DNA from: Streptomyces sp. NRRL F-5123
GTDB taxonomy: Bacteria > Actinomycetota > Actinomycetes > Streptomycetales > Streptomycetaceae
DNA: 64,000 nt
Assembly: GCF_000721495.1 (NCBI RefSeq)
Contig: NZ_JOHY01000003.1
Span: forward strand, 186,001-250,000
Reading direction: 5' to 3'
Shown: positions 25,071-33,634 of the stretch, piece by piece
Numbering within the stretch: the first letter of the stretch is position 1
Layout of the letters: every line of letters starts with the position of its first letter
The notes under the pieces: generated by a model
The model's database searches: none
Seen by the model: only the letters and a program-made list of their open reading frames with translations
Told to the model about the DNA's origin: nothing
Translations under genes and position numbers: made by a program

Positions 25071-25649
25071 ATGCCCCTTCGTGTGCACGGAGACATGGTC
25101 GCGTGGGCCTCGCAGTTGGCACATGACGAGCTGGCTGGCCCGTTGCCTCGGCGTTGGGCGCACTCTCAAGGAGTCGCGGCTCGGGCCTCCTCGCTTGCGA
25201 CCGTGATTGGCCAAGATTCTGGACTGCTTCGCGCGGCGGCCGTCCTACATGACGTCGGCTACGCGCCGCGTCTGGCGACGACCGGGTTCCACCCGCTAGA
25301 CGGGGCTCGCTTCCTCCGGGATGTCCATGAAGGCGACGAGCGCCTGGTCCGTCTGGTGGCCAACCACTCCTTCGCGTTGCTGGAGGCGGAGGAGCGCAGG
25401 CTGCGGGATGTGCTGGAAGCCGAGTTCCCGCTGTTGGAGGACCCGTTGCTCGTAGACGCGCTCGTGTACTGCGACATGACGACGACGCCTGACGGTGAGC
25501 CGACAACCGCCCAGGACCGGGTGGCGGAGATCGTCAGCCGGTACGGGGCCGACAGCGTGGTGGGGCGGTTCATCCGGCGGGCGGAGCCCGAGATCTTCGC
25601 GGCGGTGGAGCGGGTGGAAGCAGCTCTCGCTATGGCTCAGCCCAGGTAG
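25071..25649 (+). CDS. HD-domain phosphohydrolase-like protein
   Basis: A 192-residue protein with an HD metal-dependent phosphohydrolase core: RRWAHSQGVAARAS (first His), AAAVLHDVGYAPRL (the His-Asp pair), VANHSFALLEAEER, and VDALVYCDMTTTPDGEP carrying the final Asp. HD proteins hydrolyse nucleotides or phosphoesters; this short stand-alone form, often annotated as a metal-dependent phosphohydrolase, is common in Streptomyces elements. It is convergent with the Nudix gene and overlaps it by 13 bases. It starts the cargo cluster dealing with nucleotide-like substrates. Substrate unknown. Confidence 0.75.
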   Translation: MPLRVHGDMVAWASQLAHDELAGPLPRRWAHSQGVAARASSLATVIGQDSGLLRAAAVLHDVGYAPRLATTGFHPLDGARFLRDVHEGDERLVRLVANHSFALLEAEERRLRDVLEAEFPLLEDPLLVDALVYCDMTTTPDGEPTTAQDRVAEIVSRYGADSVVGRFIRRAEPEIFAAVERVEAALAMAQPR

Positions 25650-26104
25650 GGGTAGGTGCCGGCGAGGTAGTCGCCGATCTGCTGGCGCATGCTGGGGTGG
25701 ATGTCGTACGCGTCGAGGTCGGTGGGCTGGACGAAGCGGACGCCGTCGGCTTCGTCGTTGATGGTGGGTTCGCCGCCGACGGGTCGGCCGATGTAGGTGT
25801 TCTCGTACTGCTGGCGGATCTCGCCGTCGGTGTAGGCGACGATGTGGCGCGGGTTGGTGTAGACGCCGAGGAAGCCAGTGATCTCGGCGATGATCCCCGT
25901 TTCCTCCAGGCACTCGCGGACCGCGCATTCGGCGGCGGTCTCGCCGATGTCCTGGGCTCCGCCGGGCAGGGCCCACTGGCCGGTGTCGCGGCGGCGCTGG
26001 AGGAGGATCGCGCCGGTCCCGTCCACGACCAGGAGGTTGCTGGCGGGGATGAGGGTGTTGGCCTTGGGGGCCTTGGGGTCGTTGTAGTACTCAGTCCTGC
26101 CCAT
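25637..26104 (-). CDS. Nudix hydrolase
   Basis: A 155-residue Nudix protein. The box is complete: GGAQDIGETAAECAVRECLE followed by ETGI (G-x5-E-x7-R-E-U-x-E-E-x-G-U), preceded by ILLQRRRDTGQWALPGG. The family cleaves nucleoside diphosphates linked to another moiety. The ATG at 26104 lies inside the last codons of the upstream XRE-DUF5919 gene (14-base overlap), so the two are translationally coupled; an upstream in-frame extension is unlikely. The pairing with a regulator suggests sensing and clearing of one nucleotide-type metabolite, but the substrate cannot be read from sequence. Confidence 0.85.
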   Translation of the reverse strand: MGRTEYYNDPKAPKANTLIPASNLLVVDGTGAILLQRRRDTGQWALPGGAQDIGETAAECAVRECLEETGIIAEITGFLGVYTNPRHIVAYTDGEIRQQYENTYIGRPVGGEPTINDEADGVRFVQPTDLDAYDIHPSMRQQIGDYLAGTYPYLG

Positions 26105-26876
26105 GTGCGGTGGTCCCCTCCGGTTCGGGCGTCCAGGGGCGTGCACTGGCCCAGACGGCGTCGAAGCTGTCAGCGTACGTGTCGAACCAGCCGTTGGCGT
26201 CCGCCCATTTGAGGTGGAGGACGGGGTTGGCGCTGGCGGGCTGGCCGTAGATGTGCGGGTTAGCCAGCAGGGTGTCGTCGTAACGGAACAGCGAGGTGTA
26301 GAGCGTCGTGTCGTGCAGCCGCACTTCGCAGCCGTCCACCGTTAACAGGGAGCGGTAGTAGGTGAGGGAGGCGCGGATCTTGGCGGCCAGGGTGTCGCCG
26401 ATGCCTTCTTCGCGGCCCCGGATGGCAACGGCCTGGCCGCCCGGGTCGCCGAAGCACAGCCGCACACGGACGCCGTCGGCCGCACGGCTTGCCAGCATTC
26501 GGGCGACGTGCGGGTTGCTCTGGGCGAAGAAGGTGCCGGAGAAGACGAGCACGTCGATCTGTTCCTGGGCCTGTTGGATCAGGGAGATCCACGTCTCTCG
26601 CGGGACGCTGGCCCGATTGGGATAAGTGGCCAGCAGTTCCGTCCCAGGGGCGGTGACCGTCGGCCTGCTCATGGCTTGCGGAGCAGGCCAGAGGAAGGCT
26701 TCCTCCACGCGGAGGTGCTGAGCGACGCGATAGCGGTGGCGAGGGTGGGGAATGCGTCCCCCAAGCCAGCGGCTGACGGTCTTGGGGTCCACTTCGCACA
26801 CTTCTGCGAGCAACTCAGGTGTGACGCCGCGCTGGGCGAGTACGGAGTGCAGTCGCTCGTTCACAGAGTCATACAA
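26091..26876 (-). CDS. XRE regulator with C-terminal DUF5919-type domain
   Basis: About 260 residues. The N-terminus carries a helix-turn-helix: LAQRGVTPELLAEVCEVDPK, TVSRWLGGRIPHPRHRYRVA. A larger domain follows with ISLIQQAQEQIDVLVFSGTF, VRVRLCFGDPGGQAVAIRGR and VDGCEVRLHDTTLYTSLFRY, a fold reminiscent of the phospholipase D/DUF5919 group found behind XRE HTHs in actinobacteria. The start is uncertain: TTG at 26876 or GTG at 26864; the longer reading to 26993 would run into the divergent HAD gene, so I prefer the short one. About 85 bases separate it from the HAD start and should hold divergent promoters. Confidence 0.7.
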   Translation of the reverse strand: MYDSVNERLHSVLAQRGVTPELLAEVCEVDPKTVSRWLGGRIPHPRHRYRVAQHLRVEEAFLWPAPQAMSRPTVTAPGTELLATYPNRASVPRETWISLIQQAQEQIDVLVFSGTFFAQSNPHVARMLASRAADGVRVRLCFGDPGGQAVAIRGREEGIGDTLAAKIRASLTYYRSLLTVDGCEVRLHDTTLYTSLFRYDDTLLANPHIYGQPASANPVLHLKWADANGWFDTYADSFDAVWASARPWTPEPEGTTAHGQD

Positions 26877-26960
26877 GTGCAGAGCCTTGCCGGCGGGCAA
26901 GTCGTGTCGGTTCGCGCCCAGTGGAATGGGGCGTTCCTGCGAGGCGCCTACGCTGCCGGT

Positions 26961-27674
26961 ATGACGCTCATCGTCCTGTGGGACATCGACCACACCCTCA
27001 TCGACAACGCCGGCGTGAGCAAGGAAATCTACGCCGCCGCGTTCGAGACTGTGACGGGAGCGCGGCCAGCCAAGCCGGCGGTCACCGAAGGACGTACGGA
27101 CCGCCTGATCATGCGAGGCCTGTTCCGGCGGAACGGCGTGGACGAGCCCGAGTGGCCCCAGGTCGAGACCGCTCTTGCCGAGGCCGGCGAGGAACGACGT
27201 GAGGTCCTACGCGAGCGCGGTACAGCGCTGCCCGGTGTGCGGGAAGCCCTCAAGGAAGCATCCGTGCACGAGGGCTGGGTGTCCTCGGTCCTCACGGGCA
27301 ACATCGCGGCCAACGCCCGGGTCAAGCTGGCAGCCTTCGGCCTGGACGGGTTGTTGGACCTGCCCGTCGGGGCGTACGGCGCCGACGCCGAGGAGCGTCC
27401 GCACCTTGTGGACATCGCCCGGCGCCGCATCCACCGCGACCGCGGGCTTCCCATCGACACCCCCGTCGTCCTGGTGGGCGACACACCTCGCGACGTGGAA
27501 GCGGCCCTGGCCTCCGGAGCACACGTCATCGCCGTGGCCACCGGCGTCGACAGTCCGTCCGCGCTCGCCGCTGCCGGTGCCCCCGTCGTTCTGCCCGACC
27601 TGGCGGACACCGATCGCGTTCTCCGCCGGTTGGAGGACGTCGAGCGGGGCGAAAACGTCCCGGGGACGTCCTGA
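26961..27674 (+). CDS. HAD-superfamily hydrolase
   Basis: A 237-residue haloacid-dehalogenase-type phosphatase. Motif I is VLWDIDHTLIDNAG (nucleophile and acid Asp), motif II SVLTGNI, and motif IV VVLVGDTPRDVEAALASGAH, with a helical cap between. Such proteins act as phosphoglycolate or small phospho-sugar/nucleotide phosphatases. The ATG at 26961 is preceded by the 85-base divergent region shared with the XRE-DUF5919 gene. It leads a plus-strand series continuing with radical SAM, kinase-like, methyltransferase and CYTH genes. Specific substrate unknown. Confidence 0.82.
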   Translation: MTLIVLWDIDHTLIDNAGVSKEIYAAAFETVTGARPAKPAVTEGRTDRLIMRGLFRRNGVDEPEWPQVETALAEAGEERREVLRERGTALPGVREALKEASVHEGWVSSVLTGNIAANARVKLAAFGLDGLLDLPVGAYGADAEERPHLVDIARRRIHRDRGLPIDTPVVLVGDTPRDVEAALASGAHVIAVATGVDSPSALAAAGAPVVLPDLADTDRVLRRLEDVERGENVPGTS

Positions 27675-27761
27675 GCACGTCCCTTTACGCGGTGACGCGG
27701 TCCCGTCTCACCCGGCCACCATCAGGGCCTCGACCAGGCAACGAGCCCGAGGAGGCCCCCT

Positions 27762-28664
27762 GTGATCGCGGAAGTCACCGGCATCAGGACGATCCGGATG
27801 CTGTACCTGCAGTTGCTCTACCGCTGCAACTTCGCCTGCCAGCACTGCTTCCACGGCGAACGCCTCCAGCACGCCGACGCCTTCACGCTCGACGAGGCCG
27901 TCAGCCTGATGCGGCTGATGCACAAGGACTACGGCACCGAGGCCGTGAACCTCCTCGGCGGCGAGCCCTTCGTCTACAAGGACCTGCCCGAGGTCGTCCG
28001 GTACGCCAAGCAGGAGCTGGGCCTCCAGGTGGAGATCTGCACCAACGGCTACCGCATCGAACGCCGCCTCACCGAGATCGCCCCGCACCTGGACCTGCTG
28101 CGGATCTCGCTGGAGGGGAACGGCGCGACCAACGACGCCATCCGCAAGTTCGGCAGCTACCAGGGCGCCCTCAGCGCCATGGACCACGCTCGCGATCTGG
28201 GCATTCCCACCGGCGCGACCATGACCGTCAACGCCCGCAACATCGACGAGGTCCTGCCCTTGGCCCGCACCCTCCAGGACCACGGCGCCCGGCAGCTCAA
28301 GCTCCACCACCTGCGCCCGGTCGGCAACGCCGCCCACCACCCCGAGCTGCTCATCACCGACACCGCCGCATACGGCCGCCTGCGCGAGCAGCTCGGGACC
28401 GCAGACCTCACGATCGAGGTCATCGTGGACGAGGACCTCTCCGAGGAGGGCACCCTCGAGGCCTGCGCCCCCGCGCCCCAGGCCCTTTCGATTCCCCGGA
28501 TCGAGGCCGACCCGCGCGGCGCCCTGACGATGTCCTGCAACGCGGTCGGCAAGGACGCCCACGCCTTCTGGTACGACAAGGAAGCCGGTCACATCGTCCA
28601 CCGGCCTTCCGCCACCGACGAGATCGCCCTCGCGGTGCCCGGCGTGGTCTACGCCCGTGCCTGA
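27762..28664 (+). CDS. Radical SAM enzyme
   Basis: A 300-residue radical S-adenosylmethionine protein. The iron-sulphur cluster motif is YRCNFACQHCFHGE (Cys-x3-Cys-x2-Cys), followed by the SAM-binding GGEP motif in VNLLGGEPFVYKDL and ICTNGYRIE. The C-terminal part lacks an obvious SPASM cysteine cluster, having only scattered Cys (EACAP, MSCNAVG). GTG start at 27762 with GAGGAGG nine bases ahead. It overlaps the next gene by eight bases. Radical SAM next to a kinase, a methyltransferase and CYTH suggests a small-molecule or nucleotide modification route; no known pathway matches. Confidence 0.85.
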   Translation: MIAEVTGIRTIRMLYLQLLYRCNFACQHCFHGERLQHADAFTLDEAVSLMRLMHKDYGTEAVNLLGGEPFVYKDLPEVVRYAKQELGLQVEICTNGYRIERRLTEIAPHLDLLRISLEGNGATNDAIRKFGSYQGALSAMDHARDLGIPTGATMTVNARNIDEVLPLARTLQDHGARQLKLHHLRPVGNAAHHPELLITDTAAYGRLREQLGTADLTIEVIVDEDLSEEGTLEACAPAPQALSIPRIEADPRGALTMSCNAVGKDAHAFWYDKEAGHIVHRPSATDEIALAVPGVVYARA

Positions 28665-29298
28665 CGGGCCGCTCTTCGAGAGCCTCGAAGGGTTACGCGG
28701 CACGGGGAAGTCCACGGTCGCGCCCCTGCTCGCGGCGGCACGCGGAGCCGTACTCGTCCCCACCGTGCCCGCGCTCTACCAGTCGTTGCGGAAGGAGGTC
28801 GACGCCCGGGACAACGTGGAGGCCCGCATGGCCTTCTACCTCTCCGCGCTGTTCACCGCCACCGACGACATCCGCCGGCACCTGTCGGCCGGTACCCCGG
28901 TCGTCGTGGACAGCTACTTCGCGCGCTGCCTGGCCAACCACCGTGCCTACGGCTCCCGCCTCGACATCAGCCTGCCGCCGGACCTGCCCGAGCCCGTCAC
29001 GTACAGCCTCGTGTGCGCCGAGGAAGAACGCCGGCGCAGGCTGTTGGCCCGCCACAAGCCCGTTTCGCGCTGGGACGGGCTCGCCGAGGAGGTGGCAGAG
29101 CAGATCACCCACGCGTACGCCCCCTTCCCGATGCATCGAGTGGACACCACGCGCCGCACCCCGGAGCAGGTCGTCCACGGCATCCTCGACATCACAGCCC
29201 AAGGAGACAGCGGCGGTGCAGACCCTCAGCAGGTGGGAGCACACCCTCACCTTCTTCCCCCAGTTCCGCGCGGCCCTGTCGGAACACGTCGGCTGTGA
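28657..29298 (+). CDS. Thymidylate kinase-like P-loop kinase
   Basis: A 213-residue P-loop protein. FESLEGLRGTGKSTVAPLL is the Walker A of the dNMP-kinase group, PVVVDSYFARCLANHRAYGS corresponds to the Asp-Arg-Tyr region of thymidylate kinases, and EEERRRRLLARHKP to the lid. The residues around the phosphate acceptor are not those of standard Tmk, so the substrate may be another nucleotide or a natural product. GTG start inside the radical SAM gene. The last 80 bases overlap the start of the methyltransferase gene in another frame, and the C-terminal 28 residues are low-complexity, so the true end may owe something to a lost stop codon. Confidence 0.7.
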   Translation: MPDGPLFESLEGLRGTGKSTVAPLLAAARGAVLVPTVPALYQSLRKEVDARDNVEARMAFYLSALFTATDDIRRHLSAGTPVVVDSYFARCLANHRAYGSRLDISLPPDLPEPVTYSLVCAEEERRRRLLARHKPVSRWDGLAEEVAEQITHAYAPFPMHRVDTTRRTPEQVVHGILDITAQGDSGGADPQQVGAHPHLLPPVPRGPVGTRRL

Positions 29299-29884
29299 CG
29301 CAACCGTGGTGGTCATCGGCGCGAGCGACGGCAGGCTGGTCCTGCCGCTGGCCGCGGCCGGCCACCGCGTCATCGCGATCGAACGAGACCCGATCGCTCT
29401 TCAGGGTGGACTCGTCGAGTTGCCTGACGGCACGAAGGCCCACGCGACCGGGCTGATCGAGCGACTTCGGCAGGAGCAGCTGGACGACCGCGTGGACGTC
29501 GTGGAGGCGGACTTCCTCGACGCGGACCTGCCTATCACCGGGCAATACGACGCGGTCTGGACGAGCTCCTCCTGGCACTACAGTGCCAACCACCACTGGC
29601 GCCTCGCCGACTTCGTCACCCGCATGCAAGACCTCGTGCGTGTCCACGGTCTGTTCGGAGCCGAGTTCATGATGCCCGTCACGGCCCGGCAGCACTTGAG
29701 CGAGCACTACACGTCCCCGGAACGGCTCAGCCCCCACTTCTCCAAGGGCTGGAACATCCAGCTGACCTTGAGGACGGGGCAGTTCACCGAGCGTCCGCAC
29801 ATCGGCCAGCCGCACCCGCACGTCCACCGGATGGGTGCGCTCCTGGCGACCCGTACCTCTTCAGCGACCACCGAAAGGGCATGA
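29216..29884 (+). CDS. SAM-dependent methyltransferase-like protein
   Basis: A 222-residue class I methyltransferase. Motif I is VVVIGASDGRLVLPLAAAGH, with the acidic motif II end in RVIAIERDP; DRVDVVEADFLDADL follows, and a motif IV-like YDAVWTSSSWHYSANHHW. The GTG at 29216 has AAGGAG ten bases upstream, within the kinase gene, giving an unusually long 83-base overlap. Likely modifies the product of the radical SAM/kinase pair; the acceptor is unknown. Seven bases separate it from the CYTH gene. Confidence 0.7.
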   Translation: MQTLSRWEHTLTFFPQFRAALSEHVGCDATVVVIGASDGRLVLPLAAAGHRVIAIERDPIALQGGLVELPDGTKAHATGLIERLRQEQLDDRVDVVEADFLDADLPITGQYDAVWTSSSWHYSANHHWRLADFVTRMQDLVRVHGLFGAEFMMPVTARQHLSEHYTSPERLSPHFSKGWNIQLTLRTGQFTERPHIGQPHPHVHRMGALLATRTSSATTERA

Positions 29885-29891
29885 AGCGATC

Positions 29892-30479
29892 ATGAAGCAC
29901 GAGTACGAAGCGAAGTTCCTCGCCGTCGACGTGGCCGGGCTCCAGGCCAAGCTGGCGGCCCTGGGCGCGGTCCAGGCATTTCCACGGACCCTGCTCACCC
30001 GCAAGATCTTCGAGAGCGACGTCCTCGACGGCTCCCAGTGGGTGCGCCTGCGCAACGAAGGCACGCGCACCACGCTCACCCTCAAGCAGGTCACCGACGC
30101 CACCTCGATCCACGGGACGACCGAGATCGAGACCGAAGTCGGCGACCTGCAGGCGATGGCCGAGATCCTGAGCAACCTGGGCCTGCGCGAGGTGCGCTAC
30201 CAGGAGAACTTCCGCGAGGAGTGGCAGCTCGGCGACATCGCCTTCGACTTCGACACCTGGCCCGACCTCCCCACCTTCCTGGAGATCGAGGGCCCCGACG
30301 AGGTATCCGTCCGCCAGGCCGCCGCTCGCCTGGGTCTCGACTACGTGGACGCCCGCTTCGGCAGCGTCGACGCCATCTACAAGAGCGAGGCGGGCCGCGA
30401 CATCCTGGCCGAATCCACCCTCCTGTTCTCCGACGTGAAGGAGAACGAGGACCTCGACGCCGCTGCCGGCAGTCGGTGA
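29892..30479 (+). CDS. CYTH-domain protein (class IV adenylate cyclase/triphosphatase-like)
   Basis: A 195-residue CYTH protein with the diagnostic N-terminal MKHEYEAKFLAVD (Glu-x-Glu-x-Lys) and alternating charged strands: WVRLRNEGTRTTLTLKQV, TTEIETEVGDL, LPTFLEIEGPDEVSVRQ. The family binds triphosphate groups in a beta tunnel and includes CyaB-type cyclases, thiamine triphosphatases and inorganic triphosphatases. ATG at 29892, seven bases after the methyltransferase. In a cargo set that already has a kinase-like and an HD protein, a triphosphatase on a modified nucleotide is plausible; a cyclic-nucleotide role cannot be excluded. Confidence 0.82.
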   Translation: MKHEYEAKFLAVDVAGLQAKLAALGAVQAFPRTLLTRKIFESDVLDGSQWVRLRNEGTRTTLTLKQVTDATSIHGTTEIETEVGDLQAMAEILSNLGLREVRYQENFREEWQLGDIAFDFDTWPDLPTFLEIEGPDEVSVRQAAARLGLDYVDARFGSVDAIYKSEAGRDILAESTLLFSDVKENEDLDAAAGSR

Positions 30480-30495
30480 CAGCCGGGGTGAAGCA

Positions 30496-30738
30496 GTGCT
30501 GACCGAAGTCTCCATTCAGCACCGAGTGATCCCCGGGATCGCTACGTTCGCCCGCGGCGGTCTGCCCGAGCCTGCGACGACAGACGACGGCAACGAGTGG
30601 GTTGACGGATACTGCTGGCTGTACTGCGGCCGGCAGTGGACCCGCGTCCTGTGGATCGGCCCGGCCAACGTCGCCGGAGCGCAGGCGCCCATGTACGCGT
30701 GCGGCCCCTGCATCCGCGAACTCCAGAACCTGGTCTGA
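30496..30738 (+). CDS. Small hypothetical protein, 80 residues
   Basis: A GTG-initiated 80-residue protein (GTG at 30496) with a Cys/Trp-rich middle (VDGYCWLYCGRQWTRVLWIG) and a C-terminal MYACGPCIRELQNL containing Cys-x2-Cys. The spacing of four cysteines could make a small metal-binding fold. It follows the CYTH gene by 16 bases. I do not recognise the family. The stop is followed by a strong hairpin at 30924-30956. Confidence 0.55.
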   Translation: MLTEVSIQHRVIPGIATFARGGLPEPATTDDGNEWVDGYCWLYCGRQWTRVLWIGPANVAGAQAPMYACGPCIRELQNLV

Positions 30739-30923
30739 CAAGCCATCCTCCTTGAGGATCGCCCTGCATCCTCCGCGGCTGCCCAGCCGGTGTTGCCGGG
30801 TCGGTCAGCTACAACGGGCCAGGGCGCGAAACACCGGCGACGCCGGGCATGACTGCCGCAGTTCACTGCGCGACCTCGGAGCTGAGTGAGGTTGAGGCTC
30901 GAGAGGTAGGCGGTCCCGGCTGT

Positions 30924-30956
30924 CGGAGGGGTCCACGAGCGTCGTGGACCCCTCCG
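30924..30956. terminator. Hairpin terminator between cargo operon and relaxase gene
   Basis: A perfect 15-base stem (CGGAGGGGTCCACGA with its complement) and a three-base loop GCG. It lies between convergent units: the plus-strand cargo operon ending at 30738 and the minus-strand relaxase ending at 31001, so it can serve both directions. No U-tract follows, as is usual in Streptomyces. Confidence 0.8.
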
Positions 30957-31000
30957 CGGTGTTCTGCACGCTCTTGGACGGCGGCCCCTACAGAGACTGC

Positions 31001-32698
31001 CTACCGCCTCCTGTGGACCGGCTGGTCAGGCACGGCAGCGGGGCGCGCTGGCTGTACGTGCTCCGGCGCGGGTGGAGTCGCTCGGACAGTGGTGGTGCGG
31101 GTTTGCGCTGCGGCTGCTCGGCGGTTGGGGGCGGTCGTGATGCGCCAGGTGAGGACTTCGGCGGGTGAGTGGGCTGTGTCGAGTTCGCGTTCGGCGGCGA
31201 CCTGGCGGAGAAGGGTGGGGAGGTGGTGGCCGGCGGTTTCGGCTTGGGCGAGGGTGGTGGCCAGGGCGGGCCAGGCGGGGTCGGTGAGAAGGCGATCGGC
31301 ATGGTCGGGGATCGCCTGGCGGAGCGTGGTCTCGAAGCGTCGGGCAGCCTGTGGGCTTGGGGTGCGGCGGGTGAGGTCAGCCAAGACCGGTTCAGCGGCA
31401 CGCTGGTAGCCGGCCCGCAGGTGGGCGACGGTCTGCTGGGCTGCGGCTGCTTGCTGCTGGTAGCCGCGCTGTTCGTACCAACGGGCGGCAGCGACGGCCA
31501 GGTGGAGGATGGTGGCGATCACCGCAACGGGCAGGCCGCCTGCGTCGTGGGAGGCGTAGATGAGGTCCTTCGCGGCTTGGCGGAGGGCGGTGGCCTTGTC
31601 GTGGTCGGCTCGGATGGCGGAGCGGCGAGCGCGGTTGAAGGCGGCTGCCGCGGCGCGAAGGTCGGCCCGGTAGGTGGGTGGGGCGTTCAGGGCTGCGTTG
31701 TGGAGGACGGTGCTGTAAGCGGCGAGGTGGGCCTGGGCTTCCTCGTCGTCGCTGCCGCCGAGGACCGTGGTGGTCTCGCGGAGTGCGGTCTCGGCGGACT
31801 GCCAGGCGTCCAGCGGGCTGGGCCGGGTGCGCGAGGCCGGAGTGACGTGTCCGGAGCGGGTGAGCGTTTCACGGATGCGGACGATGGACAGGTCCGGGGC
31901 TAGCTTGGAGCCGCCGAAGTACACCGGTTCGCCGTCAGTGTTGGTGTCGCCGGGGGCGGCGAGGCTGTAGCCGGTGACCTTCCCCGTCTCGGTTCCGATG
32001 CGCTTGTTGACCTTGATGCCGAGCGCGCCGAGGACGTCGAAGAACTCTTCCTCGGTGCGGACGGCGGCCAGGACGGCGTATGCCTGGTCGCGCAGCCATG
32101 CGCGGCTGGTGATGTCGCGGCCCATCCGGTCGGCCTTGGCCTGCTCGGCGCTGGTGGGGGTCTTCGGCGCGGTCATGTCGCCGGACTTCAGCTGCCGGAG
32201 CCCGTATTCCTCCTCGATGAGGCGGCATTCGGCTTGGGCACGTTGGCCGTCGCGGTTGGTGCGGGCGCGGCGGCCGTCGGCGCGTACGGAGACGGCGGCG
32301 ATGTGGATGTGGTCGTCGGCGTGGCGGACCGCGATCCACCGGCAGGCCAGGTCGTCGCCGTCGGGGGCGATGCCGGTTGCGGCGACGATCCGGCGGGCGA
32401 CCTCGGCCCACTCGGCGTCGGTGAGGTAGCGATCGCCCGGCGCGGTGCGTACGGGGCAGTGCCACATGTGCTTGGTCGGCATCTTCCCGGTCTCCTTGGC
32501 CCGCAGTCGGGCGTGCAGGTCGAGGCGGTCGGCGAGCTGCACGATGGTGGCGTCGGGGTTGCGGCCGGGGTCGGGGGCGCCGGCCATGTCCCAGGCCGCG
32601 ACGATGTGCGGATCGGCGTGCTCGTCGCGTCGGCCCTTGCCGAACAGGTAGTACAGCAATCCGGCCGTGTGCGAACCGGTGGACACGTCGGGGACCAT
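31001..32698 (-). CDS. Relaxase/mobilisation nuclease
   Basis: A 565-residue relaxase. The N-terminal domain carries the metal-binding histidine motif RHADDHIHIAAVSVRADGRR and the typical preceding CRWIAVRH. A possible catalytic Tyr lies near the N-terminus (LLYYLFGKG). The C-terminal half is Ala/Arg-rich helical sequence. Relaxases nick oriT and stay attached to the transferred strand. The ATG overlaps the MobC-like stop by one base (TGATG), so the two are coupled. No coupling ATPase is present in the element, so it is mobilisable, not self-transmissible. Confidence 0.85.
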   Translation of the reverse strand: MVPDVSTGSHTAGLLYYLFGKGRRDEHADPHIVAAWDMAGAPDPGRNPDATIVQLADRLDLHARLRAKETGKMPTKHMWHCPVRTAPGDRYLTDAEWAEVARRIVAATGIAPDGDDLACRWIAVRHADDHIHIAAVSVRADGRRARTNRDGQRAQAECRLIEEEYGLRQLKSGDMTAPKTPTSAEQAKADRMGRDITSRAWLRDQAYAVLAAVRTEEEFFDVLGALGIKVNKRIGTETGKVTGYSLAAPGDTNTDGEPVYFGGSKLAPDLSIVRIRETLTRSGHVTPASRTRPSPLDAWQSAETALRETTTVLGGSDDEEAQAHLAAYSTVLHNAALNAPPTYRADLRAAAAAFNRARRSAIRADHDKATALRQAAKDLIYASHDAGGLPVAVIATILHLAVAAARWYEQRGYQQQAAAAQQTVAHLRAGYQRAAEPVLADLTRRTPSPQAARRFETTLRQAIPDHADRLLTDPAWPALATTLAQAETAGHHLPTLLRQVAAERELDTAHSPAEVLTWRITTAPNRRAAAAQTRTTTVRATPPAPEHVQPARPAAVPDQPVHRRR

Positions 32699-33459
32699 CA
32701 GGCCACGTCCTGCTTGCCGACGAACCCGTCGAGGAGGGTGAAGGCCTTCTCGACCGTCTCCTCGACGCGTGCCAGGACGTGCTCGGCGTGGTCGGGGACG
32801 ATGCCGGTGTTGATCGCGTGGGTGATCTGGTTGAGGTTGTTGCCGTTACGGCGGAGCTGGGCGATCAGCCTCTCGACCGCCTCGACCACGGGGCGGGCAG
32901 GGTCGTCCTCGGGGCTGCCCAGGCCCGCGGTGGCCTTGCCGAGGGCGTGGGCGTAGGCGACGTCACCGACGTACCCGGCGAAGAACTGGCCACGCGCCTG
33001 GGCGGCGGCTTCGATCACCGCCTCCGCGGTCGGGGTGAAGCGGATGCTGCGCGCCCTGCTCCGTGTCTCCCTGGTGGGCTTGCGGTACATCGGGCCGGGC
33101 AATGGCGGATCTTCCGGTTCCCGCCACGACGGGGACTCCCGCTGCCCAGCAGTAGCGGGCAGGAGGTAGCCGCACGACGGGCACGCCCCGTCCGTAGCCC
33201 GGCGTGCCGTGTTCTGGGTGAGGCCGCGCTCGGCCTCACCCACCTGGTCCGGCGGCCCCAAGCGGCCGGACCCCTCGGCCCCCGCTGGGGCGGAGGCAAG
33301 CGCGGACGAAACCCCAGAGGAGTTTCGACCGCTCCAGCTTGCTCCGTCCGGGACGTCGTTGGTGACGACGCGCTTCCACAAGCCGGTCAGCCTTCGGGAC
33401 TTGGCGACAGGGGTGCGGCCTTCCTCGGTGTCGTTCGCGGCGTACGGGTCAGGCTTCAC
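32698..33459 (-). CDS. MobC-like relaxosome accessory protein
   Basis: The C-terminal half matches MobC proteins: RSRARSIRFTPTAEAVIEAA, a ribbon-helix-helix-like region, and LIAQLRRNGNNLNQITHAIN, the family's signature. MobC assists the relaxase at oriT. The N-terminal 120 residues are low-complexity with one Cys-x2-Cys (ACPSCGYLL), and the 33459 start is not well supported; a start nearer the MobC core is possible. Coupled to the downstream relaxase. Confidence 0.65.
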   Translation of the reverse strand: MKPDPYAANDTEEGRTPVAKSRRLTGLWKRVVTNDVPDGASWSGRNSSGVSSALASAPAGAEGSGRLGPPDQVGEAERGLTQNTARRATDGACPSCGYLLPATAGQRESPSWREPEDPPLPGPMYRKPTRETRSRARSIRFTPTAEAVIEAAAQARGQFFAGYVGDVAYAHALGKATAGLGSPEDDPARPVVEAVERLIAQLRRNGNNLNQITHAINTGIVPDHAEHVLARVEETVEKAFTLLDGFVGKQDVA

Positions 33460-33634
33460 GGTTCTCTCCGGTGGGGGCTTTCGGTGAGGCGGATGACGGG
33501 GGTGGTCCTGCTGCGGCGCAGTTCATGGAGTCGCGGTTTCGCCATTCCGGGTGTAGGTGGGTCGGCGATCCGGATGCGCGGAAGTCCGCGGGACGTCCGG
33601 ACATCCGCGCATCCAGATCGGGGTGCCGCCCTCA

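Noticed and set aside
27692..29884. Plus-strand frame of about 730 codons through the radical SAM and kinase genes
   Set aside because: Only its last 222 codons (methyltransferase) are real; the rest is shadow.
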